A stretch of DNA of 64,000 nt from Phallusia fumigata (Eukaryota > Chordata > Ascidiacea > Phlebobranchia > Ascidiidae), in NCBI GenBank assembly GCA_008931825.1, contig QXVZ01009061.1, forward strand, positions 1 to 64,000, given 5' to 3'. The notes under the pieces were generated by a model. It made no database searches. It worked only from the letters and a program-made list of their open reading frames with translations, and had not been told where the DNA came from. How positions within the stretch are numbered: position 1 is the stretch's first letter; each line of letters opens with the position of its first letter. This document shows, one piece after another, positions 27,501 to 34,798 of this stretch. The translations under genes were made by a program, and so were the position numbers.

Positions 27501-30500
27501 TTTAGATAAAACATAAGGATAATTGTAATTCATCAAAATAAGGCATTATCCCGAAGTTGTCGTTGTCTGCTACACAGACGTTCACTCGGGCAGTCGTTTA
27601 GCTTGTAAAAATTAAGCTGTATTTGTGTCGCGGTAACTAAAATACGTTTATTATATTGCCCAAAATATTATTTTATCTACCAAAGGACCAATCGTTGATA
27701 TTGAATTGGTGACGCATCATCGAAACCGCGTTGAAAAAGGTCATTGGGAGTTTATAGTTCGTTCGCTGCCGCATGGCCAAAGGTTACTGCAGGACAAATC
27801 TTGTGCTATGAGGAATAATGTAATCTACCTGTGTCGGCTCAGGCTATGTGGTTCAAATTGTAACTGTGACATTTTTGGCATAATGTACAAGTGATTTGGT
27901 TGAATTCGAAAAATATATTCTTTCATATGTTTCAAATTTTAGTTCCGAAACTAAAACTGACCACTCCATATTAACACGGTTAGCAGTTACTTGCAAAAAC
28001 AAATATTTCATAAAAGGGATCCAATGCAATCGTGCTATTAAATATATATATGTTGTAAAAAGGGAAAGTGCTGCATGTGGAAAATATCATTCAGGGGCCG
28101 CACTGTATGTAGGATGACAGATTGTCAAATGTATTGTATACCTAGTCTCGACACTACATTGCACAAGCCCTTGGACCGAAGTATGCAGAATCGGTCATCC
28201 TGGATATGGAAGTAATGTGGGGAGAATCCGATTGTCGCAAACCTATGGTCTGTTTTCTCAGCATGGGATCCGATCCAACTGAAAATATTGAACGACTTGC
28301 TAAGCAAAAGGGAATACGTAAGTGTTTGATTATTTTGCTTGTTGTAGAAAACATGGTCCACTGTAATGCAAAAACGCACTGTAAAACTTGCTTCCAGTTC
28401 ATAACATTTTTAAGACAGCTGATTTATTGCATTTGATTGCACATTTTTTGTGACAGCGTGCAGGGCAATATCTATGGGCCAGGGACAAGAAGTTCACGCC
28501 CGACGGTTTCTCGTACAATGCTTTCAAGATGGCGGATGGTTGCTGTTGCAAAACTGTCATCTTGGTCTCGATTATATGGACGAACTTCTCGAAAACGTAA
28601 ATTACAATTTCCAAAACATATCGAAAATATTTTAGCTAAAATATTTTAATCACCGTTAAAACACAACAGATAACAAATACGGAGAGCGTCCATGAGAATT
28701 ATAGAACATGGATCACGACAGAAGTTCACAAGAAATTTCCGATAAACCTCCTTCAAACAAGCATTAAGTTCACCAACGAACCACCACAAGGAGTAAAAGC
28801 TGGCCTGAAGAGAACTTACAACAGCACAACTCAGGTAACCGTGTGGCTTATCAAAACATTTGATGAGAGGTAAAAGTGTTAGGCGGTAATTTTGTGTCGA
28901 ATTTTTCCGTGGCGTCATATACTATTTATGTATTATGTTACTTGCGCCCCCAGCACTTTTGGACATTAATTGTTTGGTTTTTTGCTTTTTAGGAATTCCT
29001 TGACATCTCAAACATGCCTCAATGGAAATCAATCTTGTACGGTGTTGCATTCCTCCACACAACAGTGCAGGAGAGAAGAAAATTTGGACCGCTCGGTTGG
29101 AACATACCTTACGAATTTAACCAATCCGATTTTACTGCAAGTGTTCAATTTGTGCAGAACCACTTGGATGACATTGACGTCAAAAAGGTAAAAAAGCCTA
29201 TGTTCGTCAAGAATTGCGCAAGTTTATGTGAACTTGTAATTTTTATCAGGGAGTGTCATGGAGCACAGTCCGTTACATGTTCGGTGAAATCCAGTATGGC
29301 GGTCGTGTCACTGACGATCTCGATAAAATTCTTCTCAACACTTACTGCAAAGTGTGGTTCGGTGAACACATGTTTGTCGACAAGTTCTCATTCTACACAG
29401 GTATACTTGAGGAAATAGCGTTCTTATTAAAAGTGCAAATAAAGGTTTCTTATATTTGATCTTATTTGTACAGGATACATTATACCGAAGGTAAAGACTA
29501 TTCAAGAGTTTCACAATCACATTGACAACCTTCCGTTGGTTGATACACCTGAAGTGTTTGGTCTACATCCCAATGCGGACATCACATATCAGGCTAGTTA
29601 ACGTAGTTTGTAATTTAGTCAGGTAAAATCGCGATACTGCAAAGTTAAATGAACCAGAAATAGCGTTTTGGTAAATTCGAATTAAGTTAGTTTTGTTTGA
29701 TCATCGTTAACCGCTTTTACTTTCTTAACAGACCAACATGGCAAACGACAGTTTGGGAACAATCGTGAGCATCCAGCCTAAGGAAAGCAGTGGGGGTGCT
29801 GGGGAAACAAGAGAGTCGGTTGTTTGGAAGATGGCGGACGAAATGCTTGAGAAAATTCCAGAGGATTTCTTGCCACATGAGGTACTAAAATGGCTCACTT
29901 TACTCCCTTTCAAACGATTTCACGTATCTTGTTTTGCGATTTGCGTTTTTGTATCACTGTTTTTCGCTCTAAACTGTTTGTCCTCATACCCAACGAAATC
30001 ACATTAATTTTTTCGATCATTTCGTATATATTTTTTTACATTTTGACAACCACTTTACTCATCTTTATAGGTGAAAGCTCGGCTCCAAAAGATGGGTTCC
30101 ATCCAGCCCATGAACATATTTCTTCGTCAAGAAATTGACCGAATGCAACGCGTAATTTCGCTTGTTCGCATAATGCTTGGTGATCTTAAGCTTGCCATTG
30201 ACGGAACCATTATCATGAGCGACAACCTGCGTGATGCACTTGACCAAATGTATGACGCTAGGATTCCTAAAGCATGGCAGAAGGTAGGTCTACTTTTACC
30301 TGAGGGCTATAGTTGTGCGATAAAATAAGTGAATTAAAGTGTGTAAATTGCGTCGTCAGATTTCATGGGAAAGCTCAACTTTGGGATTTTGGTTTACTGA
30401 ATTTTTGGAGCGTCATGAACAATTTCACACCTGGTTGTTTGAAGGAAGGCCCAACCAGTTTTGGATGACCGGATTTTTCAATCCACAGGTGTGTTGTTTA

Positions 30501-31351
30501 TGCAACATCCACAAATTTCAACATGACAAAACAAATACCATCCGTGCTATTTCTTGTAAATCACAACTGTCGAGCCAAAAACTGCTGATGCAATTCTTTT
30601 AAAACATTGCCTGTGACGTATTTAAACATGAAGTCGTCATTGTCCGTGTCGCCATGTGATTCACAACCACGTGAGCACAGTGTAGTAAAGATGATGACAA
30701 TCAATTATTGCAACGCGCAATATGTCTGCTAAATGATGCTTATAACGAACACGAGCGTTTTATGGCAGGGCTTCCTCACAGCAATGCGTCAGGAAGTGAC
30801 ACGTGCACATTCACACAAAGGATGGGCGCTCGATGGCGTCATGCTATACAATGACGTCACCAAAATGGCAAAAGAAGACGTAACAGGGCCACCACCGGCA
30901 GATATAGGTTAACACCAATTATGACTGTTTTATTCACATGCTAATATTGTAAAAAGTGACTACAATAGAACTCTGTCCATGTTTTGGTAGGTGGTGTTTA
31001 CGTGTATGGGCTGTACCTGGAAGGTGCTGGATGGGACAGAAGACAAATGAAATTGATTGAACCGTTGCCAAAAGTGCTTTTTACGTCGATGCCGGTTGTT
31101 CATGTATATGCGATAAACATCAATCAACCAAAAGATGACAAGAAACTGCAAGGACTACATCTTTACCCTTGTCCAGTATACAAGAAACCAAGACGAACAG
31201 GCGAGTAATATATTATGCTCATAGAGTCATTGATTCTAAATGGACTTGCATTTTAGATCTCACGTTTATTTTCTCGTTGTTGCTGAGAACTTCGCAGCAA
31301 CCAGACCACTGGGTTCTGAGAGGAGTGGCCATTCTGTGCGACACTAAGTAG
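589..31351 (+). CDS. DNAH8: Axonemal dynein heavy chain, DNAH8/DNAH5 class (multi-exon)
   Basis: This is the motor heavy chain of the outer dynein arm, which slides doublet microtubules in cilia and flagella. I placed 82 exons by eye (first 589-703, last 31257-31351, stop TAG); they total 12,561 nt, or 4,187 codons in one frame. Order: proline-rich N-terminus, DHC_N1 tail, linker, AAA1-AAA4 with P-loops [24 protein letters not shown] and GVGGSGKQ, stalk with microtubule-binding tip, AAA5, AAA6 and a C-terminal region ending [13 protein letters not shown]. Near-identical runs such as [10 protein letters not shown] and KPRRTDLTF fit vertebrate DNAH8 slightly better than DNAH5, so this is probably the gene ancestral to both. 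DNAH5 is about 4,600 residues; the shortfall lies at the gap near 6494. Three exon groups are copied at joins (3762-4020, 7012-7221, 22551-22727). A start at 1586 in exon 2 is a possible alternative. Splice sites may be off by a base or two. Confidence 0.93.
704..1580 (+). other. Dynein intron 1
   Basis: This lies between exon 1 (donor CAG|GTGAGC) and exon 2 (acceptor ACAG at 1577-1580). Apart from an X-box-like palindrome near 1035 I see no gene or repeat. A 153-codon open frame inside it has no recognisable similarity and looks like chance. Confidence 0.6.
1035..1047. promoter_or_regulatory. X-box-like RFX site
   Basis: The 13 bases GTTGCTTAGCGAC form an imperfect palindrome of two GTTGC/GTCGC half-sites. 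This fits the RFX X-box pattern found near ciliary genes. It sits in dynein intron 1, about 540 bp before exon 2, which carries an in-frame ATG. RFX control of axonemal genes is established knowledge; use of this copy is inferred. Confidence 0.4.
1757..2339 (+). other. Dynein intron 2
   Basis: Intron between exon 2 (ends 1756) and exon 3 (starts 2340). I see no repeat family member, RNA gene or supported coding segment. Confidence 0.5.
2340..6451 (+). other. Dynein tail, first part (N-terminus plus start of DHC_N1)
   Basis: Exons 3-15 encode the cargo and intermediate-chain binding tail. Landmarks include [70 protein letters not shown] and [13 protein letters not shown]. All match the DNAH5/8 tail in order. 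Exons 7 and 8 occur twice (3225-3340 and 3414-3483; again 3762-3877 and 3951-4020) because of an assembly join. Exon 15 stops at 6451 in phase 2, just before the single-N gap. Confidence 0.85.
3157..4313. repeat. Direct duplication across an N at 3692 (probable unmerged haplotypes)
   Basis: Bases 3157-3691 and 3693-4313 carry the same sequence, including dynein exons 7 and 8 and the start of exon 9. They differ by scattered substitutions and one insertion of about 80 bp near 4149-4230. The left copy ends at exactly the point where the right copy continues (GAAGACATC). This is what two allelic contigs joined by one N would look like. Confidence 0.85.
6452..6634 (+). other. Collapsed assembly gap with missing dynein exons
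   Basis: A single N lies at 6494. Upstream sequence stops at the equivalent of human DNAH5 'LWARQLFHR'. Downstream sequence resumes several hundred residues later in the family alignment ([16 protein letters not shown], then [14 protein letters not shown]). Roughly 500-600 residues of the tail that all DNAH5/8 proteins carry are not present anywhere in the window. Confidence 0.8.
6568..7320. repeat. Direct duplication across an N at 6945 (probable unmerged haplotypes)
   Basis: Bases 6568-6944 match 6946-7320 almost perfectly, including the whole 210-nt dynein exon 16 (6635-6844 and 7012-7221) and the start of exon 17. Differences are mostly synonymous or intronic. The left copy ends in mid-exon at GACCTTGATGACG, and the right copy carries on from there. 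Confidence 0.88.
9845..10006 (+). repeat. Repeat family A, truncated copy
   Basis: It begins with the family hairpin head (GGTCCCCTTCCCTGAAGGGG), followed by a pyrimidine run and the segment reading CATGCATCTTGTCCATGCAC. It stops at the N at 10007. The same head occurs near 10940, 36455, 38150 and 41540. Confidence 0.7.
10008..10288 (+). pseudogene. Short Gly/Asn-rich reading frame with 39-bp repeats
   Basis: After the N at 10007 a frame reads [19 protein letters not shown] and then repeats of GNGAG-MP-N. The 39-bp unit occurs at 10121-10159, 10160-10198 and, decayed, 10199-10237. The frame has an in-frame TAA at 10220-10222, then continues in the same frame with [20 protein letters not shown] to a second stop near 10288. 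It could be the terminal exon or tail of an unrelated host gene, a retrocopy, or a misplaced contig piece. I do not recognise the family. Confidence 0.25.
10925..12060 (+). repeat. Repeat family A, long copy with about 129-bp tandem units
   Basis: The hairpin head near 10940 is followed by the common body (TGTTGGATTTGGATGAAACT) and then about six tandem units. The anchor CACAGTTTGTAGAACATG recurs near 11356, 11486, 11614, 11743, 11863 and 11993, giving spacings of 120-130 bp. Each unit also carries a CCCCGCTAGCCCCC-like motif. No coding capacity is visible. Confidence 0.8.
13156..14232 (+). other. Dynein intron 28 with repeats
   Basis: This intron separates exon 28 (ends [15 protein letters not shown]-like) and exon 29 ([14 protein letters not shown]). 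It holds a short family A-like stretch near 13290-13390 and a family B copy at about 13420-14160. Confidence 0.6.
13420..14160 (+). repeat. Repeat family B copy
   Basis: Shared segments include GGCAGTCATTTATTTTGTGA, a GGCCAAGGTTACTG block near 13950 and a terminal TGTGGAAATTAGCATTCAGG near 14140. The same order is found at 27575-28110 and 36880-37545. There is no open frame; it looks like a non-autonomous element of unknown class. Confidence 0.6.
14515..15649 (+). other. Dynein AAA1, main ATPase site
   Basis: Exons 30-33. Walker A GPAGTGKT lies at 14866-14889 and Walker [10 protein letters not shown] near 15093-15119. Then follow FIFTDGD, the exon junction [18 protein letters not shown] and [21 protein letters not shown]1 is the module whose ATP hydrolysis drives dynein movement; all key residues I can see are intact. 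Confidence 0.9.
15898..17892 (+). other. Dynein AAA2
   Basis: Exons 34-40. Walker A GPSGAGKT is at 16608-16631, followed by [24 protein letters not shown] and [23 protein letters not shown]2 binds nucleotide structurally in dyneins. The intron 16141-16511 has nothing recognisable. Confidence 0.88.
17984..20133 (+). other. Dynein AAA3
   Basis: Exons 41-48. Walker A GEQGTAKT is at 18426-18449 and the Walker B region is FIDDVNMP near 18675-18700. [18 protein letters not shown] and [11 protein letters not shown] follow. AAA3 is a regulatory ATP site in dyneins. Confidence 0.88.
20398..22047 (+). other. Dynein AAA4
   Basis: Exons 49-55. The P-loop GVGGSGKQS is at about 20893-20919, Walker [12 protein letters not shown] near 21280, then [12 protein letters not shown] and [15 protein letters not shown]. 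The module closes with [18 protein letters not shown], where the stalk leaves the ring. Confidence 0.88.
22107..23652 (+). other. Dynein stalk and microtubule-binding domain
   Basis: Exons 56-61. A coiled-coil outgoing helix ([20 protein letters not shown]), the microtubule-binding tip ([16 protein letters not shown] to [20 protein letters not shown]) and a returning helix ([14 protein letters not shown]) are in place. The 177-nt exon 57 appears twice (22323-22499 and 22551-22727), flanking an N at 22511, and only one copy is expected in the real gene. Confidence 0.88.
22284..22737. repeat. 226-bp direct duplication across an N at 22511
   Basis: Bases 22284-22509 and 22512-22737 are essentially identical and each contains the whole stalk exon 57 with its splice sites. 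The identity and the N between them point to an assembly join, not an extra exon. Confidence 0.88.
23713..25476 (+). other. Dynein AAA5
   Basis: Exons 62-65, from [20 protein letters not shown] through [20 protein letters not shown] and [16 protein letters not shown] to [23 protein letters not shown]5 lacks a usable nucleotide site in this family, as expected. The intron 23890-24381 contains a join duplication. Confidence 0.85.
23911..24129. repeat. 109-bp direct duplication across an N at 24020
   Basis: Bases 23911-24019 and 24021-24129 read the same, wholly within a dynein intron. A single N separates them, as at the other joins. Confidence 0.85.
25684..28834 (+). other. Dynein AAA6
   Basis: Exons 66-73, with [75 protein letters not shown] and [20 protein letters not shown]. 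The introns 26541-27050 and 27388-28145 are long; the second holds a family B repeat, while in the first I see nothing. Confidence 0.85.
27575..28110 (+). repeat. Repeat family B copy in a dynein intron
   Basis: This shares with the 13420 and 36880 copies the GGCAGTCGTTTAG start, a TGGCCAAAGGTTACTGCAGG block near 27774, and the terminal ATGTGGAAAATATCATTCAG near 28074. Confidence 0.65.
28993..31351 (+). other. Dynein C-terminal domain
   Basis: Exons 74-82: [66 protein letters not shown] and [20 protein letters not shown]. Two introns here (29593-29731 and 31201-31256) begin with GC rather than GT, as judged from frame and homology. Confidence 0.88.
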
Positions 31352-31744
31352 TTTTTATCAGTAGTTTTGAATATTGTACTTTTTGTATACAACCGCTTGC
31401 CTGGATAATTTTGATGTTTGTTTGTTTGTTTGATAATGTGGTAGTAGTATATTCCATCGCGTGAGTTAATATCCAATAAAATAGTTTATCCCAATAAAAT
31501 AAACCACAAATATGTGTGTTACTTTTCATCGAATATCGTTTTTATATGTTGAGATCCAAAAACAATAGGAATAGATGGTATCACAAAAAAACATGCAATT
31601 AGAAATATGTCTTCCATGGCAATTACTAAGCACGATTATGGAACAACATATCTGGCGGCACTAGAGAATGCGCTCCATTACCACAACAGTACTTCAAATT
31701 TTCTAAAACTGATTTTGGATTGCTGTGAATTGATGAGCATAAAA
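31352..31744. other. Convergent 3' ends of the dynein and MEST-like genes
   Basis: AATAAA signals for the plus strand lie at 31475-31480 and 31493-31498, about 125-145 bp after the dynein stop. The minus-strand hydrolase stops at 31745. No further gene fits between them. Confidence 0.5.
31475..31498 (+). promoter_or_regulatory. Dynein polyadenylation signals
   Basis: Two AATAAA hexamers lie 12 bp apart, about 125 bp beyond the TAG at 31349-31351. Confidence 0.6.
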
Positions 31745-33044
31745 TCAGACAAGTGGTTTGATAACTTGGTCAACCCAAACCGATGGTTTTTCTAACATCC
31801 AAAAGTGACCGGCATCTTTTACCCAAGCCATTTCCATGTGCGGAATAAGTTGTTTAAAATATTTGGGAATAGAAATCGGACTTACAGCATCCGAATCCGA
31901 CCACACGAAACGTACTTTGATATCCAGATCCTTCAGTGCAGCAAACCAACGGAATTCAAAGTGAGCCCTGTCCCATAGGTAGTAAATGGTTTTGTAAGAA
32001 ATTATAGATCCGCCACGAAATTTGATAAGTGCTAACGTGTACTCTATTTCTTCATCTCTTGTGGCTGGATCTGCGCGGGGACTCCAAACAGTCTGTAGTT
32101 GTTGTTTAATAAATTGCTCGGCAAAACGGAATCGATTGGACAGCTTGGAGAAGTATGAACCAAAATATACGTTCCCGAGCAGAATCTGGCCAACTCTAAA
32201 GTTGATCATAGAATACTTCATTCCCCCATTGGTAAACGTAACGCTTTTAAAAAAGCTTTCGAAATATCTTGGCAGCATCCCTGAAAACATAGTGATAGTG
32301 ATGATTGTCGGTGTTTGAAGGTAAGAATTTTAGAGAAAAAAATTAAAACAACTATGTAACCTTAAATGTGTGTCCCAAAAATCAAACAGTTACGTCGTTT
32401 ACAATCAGGTACCTCTATGACGCCGTGCTAGTATTTCAGTCAATATAGAATCTCCCATATCATGTGCAATAACATGTGCATCTTTAATCCCAGCTTTCCT
32501 CCACACCTCTAGCGTATTTTCTGCAGCTTCAGATAATGAATACGTGAAGTTGGCATCGGGTTTGTCAGATAAACCAAATCCCAGATGATCATGCAAAATG
32601 ACGTTCCCTTCAGACTGTAGTTCGTTTGTAACCTGGGTGTAAACGCTTTGAGCATGCTTTGTGTACTTTTAGAGAGCCGAACACCCCGATTGGCGATTAA
32701 AATACTTGTGTAAATTTGGAAATGGCTATATCATCTTGTTTTATTGCTGACATACAGTTCTAATCAAAATGTGTTAGCACACTTACTTTGTGATACTCAA
32801 ACGACGATGAAGGAAATCCATGTATTATTGCAAACGTTGCTGGGCTCTGATTGGATAGGTTGGAACACTTCAGGTTTACGTAAAAGATATTGTGCCCATT
32901 TACATCGATCATTTCGCCTAGTTTAAACCAGTCTTGTACAGCGGTCGGGAGATCGCTTGGATTGGTTGGAAAGGGAGGGTCAGGCAAAATCCAAGGAGCA
33001 TACAGAATTGCAATAATCGGAACAGCAATCGCAAAACACTTCAT
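31745..33044 (-). CDS. MEST: MEST-like alpha/beta hydrolase (three exons)
   Basis: Exons 33044-32787, 32632-32413 and 32280-31745 join in frame to 337 residues; vertebrate MEST is 335. A hydrophobic N-terminus (MKCFAIAVPIIAILYAPWI) suggests a signal anchor or ER membrane location. The oxyanion motif HGFPSSS, then HLGFGLSDKP and the nucleophile elbow AHDMGD (Asp type, as in epoxide hydrolases; MEST has SHDYGD) follow. TFTNGG, an acidic residue in WSDSD and a late catalytic histidine in DAGHFW complete the fold. MEST is an ER-linked putative hydrolase of unknown substrate. Overall similarity is moderate, so another epoxide-hydrolase-like family is possible. An acceptor AG lies 17 nt before the ATG. 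Confidence 0.75.
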
Positions 33045-33779
33045 TGCATGCAATCTTGTCACTAAAAAAATATAAAATTGCTATATCTGCACATCTGCAA
33101 CTACCAGCAGAACTGGAGTTAATTTAAAACACATTATGGTGTTTTTTCTATCAACCAACGAAGCAAACTTGAATCCGCTCTACATGCTGTAGTTAATTAT
33201 TGACAAAACACGATCAAACTAAATGCAGAAAGTCAACATTGGTAACGTGTCCTAAACACTATTTTTCAGCTTGACTACAAGCAGTTTATGGTTTCGTAAG
33301 GATATATAATTAGAAATTGTGCTCCGCACCAAAGTAAAATGCAGGCATTTCGGTTTGATGCCGCCATCTTGCCAACTCGCATGTGATCGCAGCCGCCCAT
33401 ACCGTCGCTCCCAAATGTTTACATCAATCAGCTGTTTTTCGTCACGCAACAGCGCACACCAAGCCAAGCCTCCTGACGTCATTTCTAACGTACGTTGTTA
33501 CGTTTCCCTTTTTAACTGGTTCTATCAGCTATCGCCTTTTCTCTACAGCTTGCAAAGTGACACACAGACATTAACAGCTGATCGTTGCAAACAGTCGTAA
33601 AACCGTCGAAGTTGAACCATCGATGTGCAGCAGTTTGGCTGACTGCTCGTTTTTGAAAAGCAAAAATTACTGTTGATTAAAAAATAAACTAAATCCGTGT
33701 AGCAAAACTTATGCGCTTGTTTAATTCATGATAAAAAGTTATATTATATTGCAAACTAATTTCTACTAAATTTGCTACT
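33045..33779. other. Intergenic region upstream of the MEST-like gene
   Basis: This must hold the promoter of the minus-strand hydrolase. The stretch 33300-33600 is less AT-rich than its surroundings. I found no supported gene or repeat. Confidence 0.4.
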
Positions 33780-34007
33780 ATGAAAACACGAAGAGAAAGA
33801 AGTGTGCCACAAAATGACCTTCGCGCAAACGTTAGCTGGCTGTCAAATTACATTCTTCAAGAGAAAGGGCGAATCGGGCGTTGTGGTGAAAACGTTGAAC
33901 AACAGCTCGACGAGCAGAAAAAGAGAAAAAGGCTAAGAGGTCGCAGGTCATTTAATCAGATGTTTGCATCAGCTTTGTTATCCACGAAACGATTTAGTGA
34001 AGGATGA
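33780..34007 (+). CDS. Doubtful small basic protein
   Basis: A 75-codon frame opens with MKTRRERSVPQNDLRANVSW and is rich in Lys/Arg (QKKRKRLRGRRS). An AATAAA at 34036-34041 lies 30 bp past its TGA, which gives some support for a short transcript. I do not recognise the family, and no splice partners are evident. It may be chance. Confidence 0.25.
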   Translation: MKTRRERSVPQNDLRANVSWLSNYILQEKGRIGRCGENVEQQLDEQKKRKRLRGRRSFNQMFASALLSTKRFSEG

Positions 34008-34041
34008 TGCTGTACTGTAAATGCACGCCCGCTGGAATAAA

Positions 34042-34798
34042 CTTTATGTATTCAGCTATGTGGCGACGTCGCTGTAGTTCAAGCTGCCATCTGTTTTTGC
34101 CCAGCTAAACTGTACACCTAGAGGCTAAAGCAGTACCCTCATAGATGCTCGTCCGCCATTACTTTCCTTTTGACAGTTGAAAAAGTGGCTGTAGCAACCG
34201 TTTTATCATAAACTATAGCTATAACACTGAACAGCAGTGCGTTTAAACTGTTTTCGCGTCGTGGAACCCCTATTGATACCACTTTTGAAAAAGTGTTGAG
34301 TTTTTTTATTATCATTATTGTAATTTTTGTTGCAGGTACACTATGCTGCAACTTGTGCTGAAAACGAAGCGTTGATTTTAATTGTTGCTTGGTAATGTCC
34401 CGTGATAGTCTGCACAATTTATGTCATACCTAAAAATTTTCTCACTTAAATCCACCGACGAGGATCCCCTGTAGAACCTGTAGATCCCGTAGATCCCCTA
34501 TTAATGTTTCACAGACACTAAGTTTTATGGAGAGCTTTGCTGTATAGTTTGGAGGAGGCATCTATATTTTTGGCTGTAGTTTGTGCTAACTTCAGTTGCA
34601 GCTATGATGACTTTACAGGTTGTGAAATTATAGGTTGTTAGTAAAACTTTTTTCTGTATCTTTGGATTGCAACTATCAGTGCAAGTTTCTAACAACAGTA
34701 GTTTTTGGACCCAAACATTTTGTTGAAGTGTACAAATTTAGTCACAGTTTTCAATTGCATCAAGTTGTTTAGGTTGGAAATTCTGAAAATTTCCAAAA
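34042..34798. other. Upstream region of UBE2H
   Basis: No clear gene. A small internal repetition of GTAGATCCC is visible near 34480-34500. The promoter and 5' UTR of UBE2H are expected here. Confidence 0.35.
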
